A program made the translations under genes and the position numbers. This document shows positions 41,601 through 50,376 of a stretch of DNA of 64,000 nt, piece after piece; the first letter of the stretch is position 1; every line of letters starts with the position of its first letter. Under the pieces are notes generated by a model. It worked only from the letters and a program-made list of their open reading frames with translations, was not told where the DNA came from and searched no databases. Origin of the DNA: CAHJWH01 sp965198905 (GTDB lineage Bacteria > Pseudomonadota > Alphaproteobacteria > Caulobacterales > Caulobacteraceae); NCBI GenBank assembly GCA_965198905.1, contig OZ240678.1, forward strand, positions 1,736,001 to 1,800,000, written 5' to 3'.

Positions 41601-41891
41601 TTCGAGTTCTTCGACCTGCCGTCCTTCGTGCCGGAGGTGATCAAGCGGTGTACGCGCGAGGACCTCCTGTTCCCCCTGCTCGACTTCCTGGTGGGCTCCA
41701 TCGACAACATCTCGGCCATGGAGTTCAAGCGTTACGACAGTTCCGACTATCAGCGGGCGCGCAACGCCAGTTCAGGCGGGCGGCCCGACCCCTCGCTTGA
41801 GGATACGGTGCTGGGCATGCTGCGCTTCATGCAGCGCACCGGGCTGGTGGAGCTGCCGCGGGAAGCCCTGGCCAAGCAGGACGCCGCCTGA
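38616..41891 (+). CDS. Fatty acyl-AMP ligase - acyl carrier - thioester reductase fusion
   Basis: 1091 residues, ATG 38616 behind GGGCGGAGA. Domain 1 (about 1-580) is an adenylating enzyme of the FAAL type: LQYTSGSTSDPKGVVVSH, the hallmark WLPQHHDMGLIG near residue 219, GLAENTLAVSC and GRRKDMLIVRGQNFYPQDVE. Domain 2 (about 590-660) is a carrier protein with the phosphopantetheine Ser617 in GLDSLDLV. Domain 3 (about 715-1080) is a thioester reductase: LTGATGFLGPFL at about 720 and the catalytic Tyr/Lys in YSQSKW at about 881. Inferred reaction: a free fatty acid is activated, loaded on the carrier and released as aldehyde or alcohol. Layout parallels carboxylic acid reductases. No pathway partner is adjacent. 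Confidence 0.9.
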   Translation: MGNVLASVEGWAARQPDKPLYVFLDAHGKTVDRLSYREFLERVSVIASHLAADARLHVGDRLLLAYPPGVEMVCAFFACAKAGLLPAPTPAPVGLAGGSALFRMAHVARDCGAAGVLTTAEGVSQFSTWTDAEGAQAERSSLADLAWIITEGFHQPVAACADAVDGQPRATGPDGSETLFLQYTSGSTSDPKGVVVSHDNVLSNFDLVLDHEEPVTVCWLPQHHDMGLIGYYLNTAIAGGTLYGFSASTFIQRPSLWLDTISRYRATASSAPNFAFEHCLRPGRVPQEVLETLDLSSLRVLMAAAEPIKPNVYRSFLKTFQPYGLNPESFVVAYGLAENTLAVSCWGRNALSVNKDALAQGRVRETEHVADVAAAIHIMSCGRPLGDVDVVIVDPDTACPIADGAVGEVWLAGRSKCEAYWNRPELSREVFHARLAQGGEDHTYLRTGDMGFLRDGELYVCGRRKDMLIVRGQNFYPQDVEAVVEQAVGVRQSGVAAVEASNGEVVILAEASNPRAHPDLEGIGQRVRARLNLEAGRIVLVAPKSLPKTSSGKLMRQRSRQLWESGEMKVLGEFARDLTSDEDALRHAQEEPFGFFKAKYRLSGNEPHSLTDAGLDSLDLVLLMHEFSELLAKRGARELAEQVDIRLIQQMSIAELFRLAARFEEAPETAVAQVRLALSSLDKTRRSEEDAMMAADRHLSFQPEGETVSAVAAAPKRILLTGATGFLGPFLLTSLLHHTSAKIYALVRATSPEHAAKRLRTAVAETSKRDTEFWRQFDRRVVAVCGDLDEPDLGLDPETWRRLADDVDTVYHNGAMVNYLFSYKRMRTANVVGTNEVLKLAFDGRPKVFNYVSTTFIFGWATKDVLYETDANDDMELLDFGYSQSKWTAEQVVLDARAKGLTTRIFRPALVTPAVNGDGANFDITLRLLAFMIKYGLGVDALNQVSFMPADVTADNIVAISGESETAGGCFHVTRDDYANMIDVTNIITELTGRTFEFFDLPSFVPEVIKRCTREDLLFPLLDFLVGSIDNISAMEFKRYDSSDYQRARNASSGGRPDPSLEDTVLGMLRFMQRTGLVELPREALAKQDAA

Positions 41892-42233
41892 CGCCGTCGT
41901 GACTGGCCCCGGGCGTGCAGAAGGCTCGCCGGAGGTCCGATGCGCGCTCGAAACGACACATCCACCATCGCTATCCCCAACCTGCCTGCCTGTAAGTCGG
42001 GATACGGAGAGGCTGGGAGTTCGGCCTTCACCGCGCAGAGGCTCGGCGAAGGCGGGCAGCGCAGGGGACTGCGGGGCGGCGCGCCCGTGATTCGGACAGC
42101 GCGCGAGGCCTACCTCGAAGCCGAGTGGTCAGGCGCGTCTGACCGGCGGATGGCCAAGGGTGGCCTGACGCGCAAGCGGATTTAAAGGGCCTGCTCGGCT
42201 CTATCGCGCTGAGCTGAAGTCGCTTGCCAGCCT
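41892..42233. other. Non-coding spacer, nothing convincing
   Basis: About 340 bases between a plus-strand stop and a minus-strand stop. Open frames here are short and Arg/Gly-biased with no recognisable protein. A weak inverted repeat (GCCTTC ... GAAGGC near 42022-42054) is the only structure seen. Confidence 0.5.
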
Positions 42234-42647
42234 TCAGTCGCCGCCGGCGCGGCGCGCGGTGACGATGGTCATGACGAAGCCGGCGAGGACGTCGAGCAGC
42301 ACCATCAGCGTCACCAGGAAGAAGGCCGAGGTCGCGAAGGCGCGAAACAGCAGAAATTCCACCAGGCACGCGATGAACAGCAGCATCGAGAGCGAATGGT
42401 TGATGATCGCGATATGACGGCTGCCGGTCGATTTCAGCAGCTCGACGAACAGGATCACCAGGGAGATCGCGGTCACGAGGTCGCCTGGCGTCACCGTCCA
42501 CTGCCCGCCCGACGCCATGGGCACCCGCAGCATCGGGCCCAGCATCAGCGCATCCGCCGACCCGCGCCGGCCGCCCGGCGTGAGCGTGAAGATCAGCAGG
42601 TTGTAGCCGATCACCGGCAGGGCCAGCAGCGGCAGGGTGGCGAACAT
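42234..42647 (-). CDS. Small four-span membrane protein of unknown function
   Basis: 137 residues from ATG 42647 (GAGGT upstream). MFATLPLLALPVIGYNLLIF is the first span; VTPGDLVTAISLVILFVELL, INHSLSMLLFIACLVEFLLF and SAFFLVTLMVLLDVLAGFVM are the others, and TGSRHIAIINHS sits in the loop between the second and third. The topology and the R-H-x-x-I-I-N-H-S motif suggest a conserved alphaproteobacterial integral membrane family, but I cannot name a function. Confidence 0.75.
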   Translation of the reverse strand: MFATLPLLALPVIGYNLLIFTLTPGGRRGSADALMLGPMLRVPMASGGQWTVTPGDLVTAISLVILFVELLKSTGSRHIAIINHSLSMLLFIACLVEFLLFRAFATSAFFLVTLMVLLDVLAGFVMTIVTARRAGGD

Positions 42648-42751
42648 CGGGACCTCGCGGCGGCTCGCAAGCGAGTCGAAGTCGCAAGCTTCGCGCGCCA
42701 ACCGCCCGTAACGCAACGGGGGCTGCGCTCCACCAGACGAAAAGAGCCGCT

Positions 42752-43936
42752 CTAACCCACGTCGCGCAAACTTTGCGGGGGCGAGTAGCCGTAGAGCCAG
42801 TCCAGTCTTAGTCGAGGATCGCCCATCCGCGCGATGCCGAAGGCGGCGCGGCGCACGGCGCGGGGCAGGTGGAAGATCGAACCGTTGCGCGTCGCCCAGG
42901 CCTGGACGCGCCGTGTGCGCTCGTAGCGCTCGGCGGCATAGGCCTTCAGCGCCGCGCCGGGCGCCAAGTCGCCCGCTAAATGACGCGCCAGGGCCTCGGC
43001 GTCTTCGACGGCCATGCCAGCCCCCTGGGCCAGGTAGGGCGGCATGGGATGGGCGGCGTCTCCCATCAGCGCCACGCGTCCATCGCTCCAGTTGGGCGAG
43101 GGCTTGCGGTCATGTACCGCCGACCGCCAGCCGGGATCGCCCGCCTCCGCCTGCGCAGCGATCAGCGCCCTGACGGGTTCCGGCCACCCTTCGAAAGCCT
43201 GGGCGATCTCAGCGGGGGCGGCAGCCTGGGTCCAGGACTCCCGTCCCGGACTTGCGCCTCGGGTGAAGCCGACGAAGTTCACCAGCGCGCCCCCGCGCAC
43301 ATAATAGTGGACGAAGTGGCTGCCCGGTCCCGTCCAGACCGTGGCCGCCGGGGCGACGAGCCCCGGCGGCAGGCGCGACGCCTCCACCAGGCCCCGCCAG
43401 GCGATCTGGCCGGTGAAGCGGGCGCGCCTCGGCCCCGTCATCCGGGTGCGGACGGCGGAGTGGATGCCGTCGGCGCCGACCACCACGTCGGCGTGCAGCG
43501 TCTCTCCGGCGACCCGGACCTCAACGCCCCGATCGTCCTGTTCGAAGCTGTCCAGCGGGCTCGCCGTTCTCAGCCAAACGCCTTTGACGCCCACCGCCTC
43601 GAGCAGCAGCGCGTGCAGGTCCGCCCGGTGCGCCTGCAGGTAGGGCGCGCCCCAGCGCGCCTCGGCCCCCGCGCCGAGCGGGGTGGTCAGCAGCCGGCGT
43701 CCATCCTCCCGATCGTAGATGTCGGCGGAGCCCGGTGCGAAGGCCAGGGCTCGCAAGCCGTCCTCCAGGCCGAGCCCGAACAGCAGCCGGGTGGCGTTCG
43801 GCGACAACTGCAGCCCGGCGCCGACCTCGCCCAGGGCGTCCGCCCGCTCCAACACCGTCACCGAGGCCCCGCGGCGGGCCAGCGCCAGCGCCGCCGTCAG
43901 GCCGCCGATCCCGGCGCCGGCCACGATCACCCGCAT
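42752..43936 (-). CDS. FAD-dependent aromatic monooxygenase (salicylate-hydroxylase-like)
   Basis: 394-residue single-component flavin hydroxylase. MRVIVAGAGIGGLTAALALA is the FAD Rossmann motif, VVVGADGIHSAVRT the DG motif that contacts both FAD and NAD(P)H, and ALMGDAAHPMPPYLAQGAGM the GD motif. It hydroxylates an aromatic or related ring using NAD(P)H and O2. The branch looks like the salicylate/6-hydroxynicotinate type, but the substrate cannot be read. No ring-cleavage genes are nearby. Divergent from the gene at 44030. Confidence 0.92.
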   Translation of the reverse strand: MRVIVAGAGIGGLTAALALARRGASVTVLERADALGEVGAGLQLSPNATRLLFGLGLEDGLRALAFAPGSADIYDREDGRRLLTTPLGAGAEARWGAPYLQAHRADLHALLLEAVGVKGVWLRTASPLDSFEQDDRGVEVRVAGETLHADVVVGADGIHSAVRTRMTGPRRARFTGQIAWRGLVEASRLPPGLVAPAATVWTGPGSHFVHYYVRGGALVNFVGFTRGASPGRESWTQAAAPAEIAQAFEGWPEPVRALIAAQAEAGDPGWRSAVHDRKPSPNWSDGRVALMGDAAHPMPPYLAQGAGMAVEDAEALARHLAGDLAPGAALKAYAAERYERTRRVQAWATRNGSIFHLPRAVRRAAFGIARMGDPRLRLDWLYGYSPPQSLRDVG

Positions 43937-44029
43937 GACGGCGGCCGCATCTCGCTTCCGGACACCTCGGTTGACCCCACGTTAAAGGCTGCGGGCGCAG
44001 GGTCGCCGACAGTCCGCAAGGGTAGTCCC

Positions 44030-44593
44030 ATGGCCAAGGCGCAGTTCCATCGGCATCAGAAGGTCTGGGTGGAGTCCGTCGGCGCCTGGGCCAATGTGGA
44101 GCGGATCATCCCGATCTGGGCCAAGGGCTTCGACGAGCCGGTCCGCATCACCTACGACGTGAACCTGGGTCGCGAGTTCCGGGGCGAGGAGCTTCGCGCC
44201 GACTCGCCCGCGGAAAAGGCCATGCCCGACGCCGAGGGCGGGGAGTGGCGCATCCTGCGCGCCCGCAACAAGTGGCAGCCGCCCGAGGATTGCGGCCACC
44301 ATCCCCTGCCGGGTACGTTTCCGGTGGTGGTCACCGACGCCAACGACTGGGGCGGCTGGCGGGTGCCGGGAGCCGAGTACGACCGCGATCCCTACCGCAT
44401 CGAATATCAGGCGCGGCTGCTCGCCTGCGCGCCCCGGCTTATGAAGCTGGCGCGCGAGCTCACCGCCCAGGCGTCCGATGCGCCGGAGGAGTGCTCGGCG
44501 GACCTGCTGCGCCTCGCCCGCTACGCCAAATCCGTGCTCCGCTTCGTCAGCGACGAGCGGGTGAGCGCCACCGACGCGATGGCGGCGGAGTAG
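44030..44593 (+). CDS. Conserved hypothetical protein
   Basis: 187 residues from ATG 44030 (AAGGGTAG upstream). Soluble and acidic with many Trp, Tyr and His: FHRHQKVWVESVGAWANVER, IPIWAKGFDEPVRITYDVNL, then WRILRARNKWQPPEDCGHHP and PVVVTDANDWGGWRV, ending in helices with LLACAPRLMKLARELT. The first half resembles a small beta-barrel; no named family is recognised. It is 93 bases from the divergent hydroxylase and 76 from pepN. Confidence 0.75.
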   Translation: MAKAQFHRHQKVWVESVGAWANVERIIPIWAKGFDEPVRITYDVNLGREFRGEELRADSPAEKAMPDAEGGEWRILRARNKWQPPEDCGHHPLPGTFPVVVTDANDWGGWRVPGAEYDRDPYRIEYQARLLACAPRLMKLARELTAQASDAPEECSADLLRLARYAKSVLRFVSDERVSATDAMAAE

Positions 44594-44669
44594 CTCGCAG
44601 CGCATCCCACGACGCTTACGAGGGCGGCCGCAGGTGGCGCCGGGATAGTGTCGCGGCTACATCGGAGCG

Positions 44670-47306
44670 ATGCGCACCGAACAGCCTGTTCCCATCCCCG
44701 TTCGCCTCCAGGACTACCAGCCCCCGGCGTTCCGGGTCGAGGCGGCGCACCTCGACTTCGACCTGCAGCCGAGCGCCACCCGGGTGCGCACCCGGCTGGA
44801 GCTGACCCGCCAGGGCGCGCCCGATGCGGCCCTGGTGCTGGACGGAGTGAAGCTGAAGCTGATCTCCATCGCCATCGACGGCCGCCAACTCACGCCGGAC
44901 GATTACAGCCTGACCGCCGACGGCCTGAGCGTGGCCGATGCGCCGGACGCCTTCTTGCTGGAGACCGAGGTCGAGATCGATCCCCAGGCCAACACCGCCC
45001 TCGAAGGCCTCTACATGTCGGGCGGCCGCTTCTGCACCCAGTGCGAGGCTGAGGGGTTCCGCAAGATCACCTTCTTCCCCGACCGGCCGGACGTGCTCGC
45101 CCGCTTCACCGTGCGTCTGGAAGCCGAGGCCAAGGCCTATCCGCGCCTGCTCTCCAACGGCAACCTGGTGGAGGAGGGCGACGCCGCTCCGGGCCGCCGT
45201 TTCGCGGTCTGGAACGACCCCTTCCCCAAGCCCTGCTATCTGTTCGCCCTGATCGCCGGAGAGCTGGACGAACTGGCCGACTCGTTCGTCACGATGAGCG
45301 GGCGGACCGTGCAGCTGCGCATCTATGTCGATCCTGGCCAATCGGGGCGCGCCGCCTACGCCATGGACGCGCTGAAGCGCTCCATGCGCTTCGACGAGAC
45401 CGCGTTTGGGCGGGAGTACGACCTTGACCTGTTCATGATCGTGGCCGTGCGCGACTTCAACGCCGGGGCGATGGAGAACAAGGGGCTGAACATCTTCAAC
45501 AGCAGCCTGCTCCTGGCCGACCCCGAGACCGCGACAGACGCCGACTACGAGCGCATCGAGAGCGTGGTGGCGCACGAGTACTTCCATAACTGGACCGGCA
45601 ACCGGATCACCTGCCGCGACTGGTTCCAGCTCTGCTTGAAGGAAGGCCTGACAGTGTTCCGCGACCAAGCCTTTTCGGCCCAGGAACGCGGCGCCGCGGT
45701 GCAGCGGATCAAGGACGTCCGCCAGCTGAGGGCGCGCCAGTTCGCCGAGGACGCCGGCCCGCTCGCCCATCCGGTGCGCCCGTCGAGCTATCTCAAGATC
45801 GACAACTTCTACACCGCGACCATCTACGAGAAGGGCGCGGAGTTGATCCGCATGCTGTCGATCCTGCTGGCCGAGACGGACTTCCGCGCCGGCATGGACC
45901 TCTATTTCGAGCGTTGCGACGGGACGGCGACCACCATCGAAGTCTTTCTGGGCTGCTTCTCGGAAGCGTCCGGGCGCGATCTCACAGGCTTCATGCGCTG
46001 GTACGAGCAGGCGGGGACGCCCAGGCTGACGGTGGAGGCCCTCTATGACGAGGCGGCCCAGGCGCTGGACCTGACCCTGCGCCAAACGACCGACGCCACC
46101 CCTGGACAGCCGTCCAAGGGCGTCCTGCCGATCCCTATCGAGATCGGCCTGCTGGATGCGGACGGCGCCTCGCTGGACTTCCGGCTCCCCGGCGCCAACG
46201 CGCCGTCGGCCTCTGCGGTCGTGGTGCTGGAGGAGGCGGAGACCCGCATCCGGCTGGCGGGTGTGTCGCGCCTGCCGGTTCTGTCGGCGCTCCGAGGGTT
46301 TTCGGCGCCTGTGGTGATGACCACCGATGCGCCCACCCGGGACGGCTATGCCCTGCTCGCGGCCGATCCGGATCTGTTCAATCGCTGGGAGGCCGGCCAG
46401 TCCCTGGCCCGCGGGCTCATCCTGGCCCGGGTGCGAAATCGCCCGGACGAGGTCAACGAGACCCGCTTCGCCGAGGCGCTGGGCCGCGCCCTGCAGGACG
46501 AGCACGCGGACGCCGCCTTCAAGGCCCTGCTGCTGGAGCTGCCCGCCGAGGCCGACCTGGCGTCCGCCCTGGCCCCGCTCGCCGATCCCGCCCTGATCCA
46601 CGCCGCGCGTGAGGCACTGCGCGCGCGCATCGCGGTCCACCTCGCGGATATGCTGACAGGCCTGCACAGCGCGCTGCAATCGGTGGACGAATTTTCCCCG
46701 TACGCCGCAGACGCAGGACGCCGCGCCCTGCGAAACGCCACCCTCGACATGCTGATGGCCGACCCCCACGCCGGCAACGTCTCTCGGGCCCAGGGGCATT
46801 TCGACGCGGCCGCCAACATGACCGACGCCATGGGCGGGCTGTCCGCCTTGTCGCAGGCCGGGGGCGCGCCGTTCGATCAGGCGCTCTCGAACTTCTACGA
46901 TCGCTGGAAGGGCGAGCCGCTGGTGGTGGATAAGTGGTTCGCCGTCCAGGCGCGCGCGCCGGGGGCTGAGACCGTCGGGCGGGTGCTCGGCCTCACCGCC
47001 CATCCTGCCTTTGACCCGCGCACGCCCAACCGCCTGCGCGCCCTGGTCGTGGGGTTTAGCGTGGGAAACCCCTATCGTTTCCACAGCCCCGCCGGGGAGG
47101 GCTATCGCTTCCTGGCCGACCAGGTGCTCGCCGTCGACGGCTTTAATCCGGCGCTGGCGGCGCGGCTGGTCAGCCCGCTCTGCGACCACTCCCGCTACCG
47201 TTCCGAACTCGCCGATCAGATGAAGGCGGAACTGGCGCGCATCCTCGCCCATCCCGGACTGTCGAAGAACGTCCTCGAACTCGTCTCCAAGGCGTTGGGC
47301 GGTTGA
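44670..47306 (+). CDS. pepN: Aminopeptidase N (M1)
   Basis: 878-residue zinc aminopeptidase removing N-terminal residues from peptides in the cytoplasm. The GAMEN exopeptidase motif is in FNAGAMENKGLNIF, and the zinc site is His302-Glu-Tyr-Phe-His306 with Glu325, spaced HEXXH-x18-E (WTGNRITCRDWFQLCLKE follows). The C-terminal half is the helical bowl of M1 enzymes (FNRWEAGQSLARGL, YDRWKGEPLVVDKWF). Length equals E. coli PepN. The PleC-like kinase follows 101 bases downstream on the same strand. Confidence 0.97.
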   Translation: MRTEQPVPIPVRLQDYQPPAFRVEAAHLDFDLQPSATRVRTRLELTRQGAPDAALVLDGVKLKLISIAIDGRQLTPDDYSLTADGLSVADAPDAFLLETEVEIDPQANTALEGLYMSGGRFCTQCEAEGFRKITFFPDRPDVLARFTVRLEAEAKAYPRLLSNGNLVEEGDAAPGRRFAVWNDPFPKPCYLFALIAGELDELADSFVTMSGRTVQLRIYVDPGQSGRAAYAMDALKRSMRFDETAFGREYDLDLFMIVAVRDFNAGAMENKGLNIFNSSLLLADPETATDADYERIESVVAHEYFHNWTGNRITCRDWFQLCLKEGLTVFRDQAFSAQERGAAVQRIKDVRQLRARQFAEDAGPLAHPVRPSSYLKIDNFYTATIYEKGAELIRMLSILLAETDFRAGMDLYFERCDGTATTIEVFLGCFSEASGRDLTGFMRWYEQAGTPRLTVEALYDEAAQALDLTLRQTTDATPGQPSKGVLPIPIEIGLLDADGASLDFRLPGANAPSASAVVVLEEAETRIRLAGVSRLPVLSALRGFSAPVVMTTDAPTRDGYALLAADPDLFNRWEAGQSLARGLILARVRNRPDEVNETRFAEALGRALQDEHADAAFKALLLELPAEADLASALAPLADPALIHAAREALRARIAVHLADMLTGLHSALQSVDEFSPYAADAGRRALRNATLDMLMADPHAGNVSRAQGHFDAAANMTDAMGGLSALSQAGGAPFDQALSNFYDRWKGEPLVVDKWFAVQARAPGAETVGRVLGLTAHPAFDPRTPNRLRALVVGFSVGNPYRFHSPAGEGYRFLADQVLAVDGFNPALAARLVSPLCDHSRYRSELADQMKAELARILAHPGLSKNVLELVSKALGG

Positions 47307-47407
47307 CGGCGCGCGACGGCGGTTTGGGTGCGCTTTCCCCAGGAAGCAGGCGGGCGCCGCTTACGCGCTGATGACAGGCGGGAGTCCACAAGCTTAAGAT
47401 TCCCAAA

Positions 47408-49975
47408 GTGAATCGGGGGAGGATCGACGGCTTGGCCAGCCGGGCGCCAAAGGGCGGCAGGCGGGAACGGGGGAGAGGCGCGTCCGGCGAGGAGCCGGAG
47501 GGCGCCTTTTCGCTGGTCCTTCGCGTCACCGTGCTTTCCGCCCTGTTGCTTCTGGCGGTCCACACGCTGCTGGCCTTCGCCCGTATGCCCGCGGTGACCG
47601 GGCCGAACTCCACCGCCGCCCGGGTGGCTGCGGAGCGCCTGGCGGCCAGGGCCGGCACGCTTTCCGCCACCCTCAAGCTCGCCGCCGTGGCCGCAGCAGC
47701 AGCCCCGGCCGACCCGCTGGCGTCGGCCATGCGCTACGGCGCCCCGGCCGTGCGCGCCGCAGCGCTGGCGGCCGACGGGCGGGTGCTGGCCTTGGCCGGC
47801 GCAGCGGAGGCCGGGGACGCCCTGCGGGGCGCAGCGGTTGTTCGGGCGCAGGAGGAGCATCCCTGGTTCGGGCTGCCTGCCGCCCGCTCCGGCCCCTGGC
47901 TGTTCGCCGGCGCCCCCCTGGACGATCATCGCCAAATCATCCTGGCGGCGCCCCTGCGCGCCCTGTTGCAGCCGGGCGTCCCGGGGCGTTTGGAGATGCT
48001 GGTGACGCCGCAGGGCCTGGTGCTGGCGTCCAGCCAGCCGACGCCCCTGACCGTCGCCGCCGCCCTGGGCCTTGGGGAGGGGGAGCTTCAGGCCGCGGCG
48101 GACGGCGGGCGGGTCGCCCGGGGAATGCTTGCGCCCGGACACCCGCTACGCTTCGCCGCGACTCGTACGTCCGACGGCGCGTTGATTGCGGTGGTGGCCA
48201 CGCCGTCGCCGTCGCTCTTCACCGCCCAAGGCCGTGTCGCGACCAATGTCTTCGCCCTGATCGCGCCGCTGGCGATCGGGCTGCTGTTGACGCTGGTGCT
48301 GCTGATCCAGACCCGCAAGGCCGAGGCCGCCCAGTCGGCCCGGCGAGAGAGCGAGCGCAAGTTCCGGCTGGCGGTGGAGGCGGCCCGCTGCGGCATCTGG
48401 GAATGGGACCTGCTCGCCAACCGGGTGTCGATGTCCGACGTCACAGGCGTGATGCTCGGCTGGGGTGGCGGCGGTTTGGCCGCGGGCGAGGACGTGATCG
48501 CACGCATCTCGCCGGAGCACCGCGACCGGGTGCGCCAGGCGCTGCGGAGCGCGGGCGAGTTCGGGGCGCTTGACGTCAGCTTCTGCGTGCCGAGGCCGAC
48601 TGGCGGTGTGTCGTGGATCGACGTCCGCGGCCAGGCCTTCGGCCAAGCGCCCGCGGCGGCGCCGCCGCCGGGCGCCGAGCCGACGCTGACCTACGCGCGG
48701 GTGATAGGGGTGGCGCTGGACGTGACCGACGAGCGCACCGCCGAACACCGGGCCCAGGCCGCCGAGCGGCGGATGCACGACGCCATCGACAGCGTGTCCG
48801 AAGCCTTCGTGCTGTGGGACCGCTACGGCCGCCTCATCATGTGCAATCAGACCTTCCGCGAAGTGTTCTCGCTGGAGCCGCGAATGCTGAAGCCGGGTGC
48901 GACCCGCAGCGCGGTGCTGAAGCTGGCGGAACTGGCGGTGCGGGCCCACACTCCCGTGGCCAACCCCGCGCGCCCGGGCTTGCGAGAGGTGGAGACGGTG
49001 GATGGCCGCTGGCTGCAGGTCTCAGAGCGCCGCACCGCCGAGGGCGGGCTGGTGATGACCGCCGCCGACATCACCGGGCTGAAGCGCCAGGAAGAGGCGC
49101 GCCGGCTTAACGAGGAGGCGCTGCGGCACGCCGTCGGGCGGCTGGAAGAAAGCCGCGGCGAGCTGTCTGAGCTGGCGCAGAAGTACCAGACGGAAAAATA
49201 TCGCGCCGAGGACGCCAACAGCGCCAAGAGCGAGTTCCTGGCCAATATGAGCCACGAACTGCGCACGCCGCTGAACGCCATCAACGGCTTCTCCGAGATG
49301 ATGGTGGGCGAGATGTTCGGTCCGCTCGGCGATCGGCGCTACAAGGAATATTCCGCCGACATCCTGGCCTCGGGCCAGCACCTGCTGGCCCTGATCAACG
49401 ACATCCTGGACATGTCCAAGATCGAGGCGGGCAAGATGACCCTGCACCTCGAAGCGCTGGACATCACTGAACTCGCCGAAGAGGCCGCCCGGTTGATGCG
49501 CAACCGCGCCGAAACCGCCGGGCTGCTGATCCAGGTCATTTCGGCGGACAGCCTGCCGGTGATCCAGGGCGATTACCGGGGCCTGAAGCAGATCCTGCTA
49601 AACCTGCTGTCCAACGCCATCAAGTTCACGCCCCAGGGGGGACGCATCACGGTCCGGGTCGCCCAGGTGCAGGGGTCCGACGGACTGCGCGTGCGCATCA
49701 GCGTCGCCGACACCGGCATCGGCATCGCGCCTGAGGATATCGGCCGTCTGGCCCGGCCATTCGAGCAGATCGAGACCCAGCACTCCAAAACCCAGCAGGG
49801 CACCGGGCTCGGTCTGGCCCTCACCAAGGCGCTGGTGGAGCTGCACGAAGGTGTCTTGAGCATCCAGAGCGAACCGGGGGTGGGGACGACGATCAGCTTC
49901 ACCCTGCCCCTGAAACCCGTCGCCGCCGCCCAGGACCCATTGCAAGCGATGGGTCACGCCGTGGTGATGGCGTAG
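47408..49975 (+). CDS. pleC: PAS sensor histidine kinase, probable PleC
   Basis: Up to 855 residues. Two membrane spans (about 38-57 and 276-298) bracket a periplasmic domain; two PAS domains follow (about 320-440, FRLAVEAARCGIWEWDLL; about 455-560, AIDSVSEAFVLWDRYGR), then HisKA with phospho-His616 in ANMSHELRTPLNAINGFSEM and HATPase_c with NLLSNAIKF, DTGIGIAPED and GTGLGLALTK. The H-box and the pepN neighbour match Caulobacter PleC, the polar DivK kinase/phosphatase (recalled). Start GTG 47408 lacks a ribosome site; TTG 47432, with GGGGGAGG in front, may be the true start. Confidence 0.85.
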   Translation: MNRGRIDGLASRAPKGGRRERGRGASGEEPEGAFSLVLRVTVLSALLLLAVHTLLAFARMPAVTGPNSTAARVAAERLAARAGTLSATLKLAAVAAAAAPADPLASAMRYGAPAVRAAALAADGRVLALAGAAEAGDALRGAAVVRAQEEHPWFGLPAARSGPWLFAGAPLDDHRQIILAAPLRALLQPGVPGRLEMLVTPQGLVLASSQPTPLTVAAALGLGEGELQAAADGGRVARGMLAPGHPLRFAATRTSDGALIAVVATPSPSLFTAQGRVATNVFALIAPLAIGLLLTLVLLIQTRKAEAAQSARRESERKFRLAVEAARCGIWEWDLLANRVSMSDVTGVMLGWGGGGLAAGEDVIARISPEHRDRVRQALRSAGEFGALDVSFCVPRPTGGVSWIDVRGQAFGQAPAAAPPPGAEPTLTYARVIGVALDVTDERTAEHRAQAAERRMHDAIDSVSEAFVLWDRYGRLIMCNQTFREVFSLEPRMLKPGATRSAVLKLAELAVRAHTPVANPARPGLREVETVDGRWLQVSERRTAEGGLVMTAADITGLKRQEEARRLNEEALRHAVGRLEESRGELSELAQKYQTEKYRAEDANSAKSEFLANMSHELRTPLNAINGFSEMMVGEMFGPLGDRRYKEYSADILASGQHLLALINDILDMSKIEAGKMTLHLEALDITELAEEAARLMRNRAETAGLLIQVISADSLPVIQGDYRGLKQILLNLLSNAIKFTPQGGRITVRVAQVQGSDGLRVRISVADTGIGIAPEDIGRLARPFEQIETQHSKTQQGTGLGLALTKALVELHEGVLSIQSEPGVGTTISFTLPLKPVAAAQDPLQAMGHAVVMA

Positions 49976-50072
49976 GCGAGGAAGCCTTAGGCGAACTCTT
50001 GATGGTGTGACCATGTGTCCTGGTGGCCGGCGTGATGTCTACAAGACGCCGCGGCCCTGGAGTTCGTCAACG

Positions 50073-50369
50073 ATGGCGATTTCAAAAGATCATTGCGGCG
50101 CGCCTCTGACCTCGGAGAATGATGCGCTTGAAGAGGTGGCGCTGACCGTGGCGGCCAACGACCGTCTGCTGAAGGCGCTGATCTCGCTGCTGGCCATGCG
50201 CGATCCCGGCATCCTGAAGGAACTGCCGACCGTCTTCGCCCTCGCCGCCCGGGAGGATGGAGTGATCGGCGAGGCCACGGAGGCCACGTGGGAGCGGATC
50301 GGCAGCGAGATACGCACCATCCGCAGCTTTCTCGCCACCGAAAGTCCACAGGCGTATTTCGACGCCTGA
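50073..50369 (+). CDS. Small conserved helical protein of unknown function
   Basis: 98 residues, entirely helical and soluble by composition: LEEVALTVAANDRLLKALIS, LLAMRDPGILKELPTVFALA and TWERIGSEIRTIRSFLATE. ATG 50073 is preferred over an upstream frame start at 50007. It lies about 100 bases after the kinase and ends seven bases from the convergent glycosyltransferase stop. No family is recognised; a regulatory role next to the kinase is possible but unsupported. Confidence 0.65.
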   Translation: MAISKDHCGAPLTSENDALEEVALTVAANDRLLKALISLLAMRDPGILKELPTVFALAAREDGVIGEATEATWERIGSEIRTIRSFLATESPQAYFDA

Positions 50370-50376
50370 GGCGCGC

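Noticed and set aside
41940..42185. 81-codon frame between the ligase-reductase and the membrane gene
   Set aside because: No recognisable family or ribosome site, composition biased to Arg and Gly; treated as spacer.
44616..47252. Long open frame (878 codons) on the minus strand opposite pepN
   Set aside because: It mirrors pepN in the complementary frame, is Gly/His/Arg/Gln-rich without domains, and is a known artefact of high GC.
47307..47408. CtrA box (TTAA-N7-TTAA) upstream of the PleC-like gene
   Set aside because: Only a single TTAA half-site (near 47395) is present, with no properly spaced partner.
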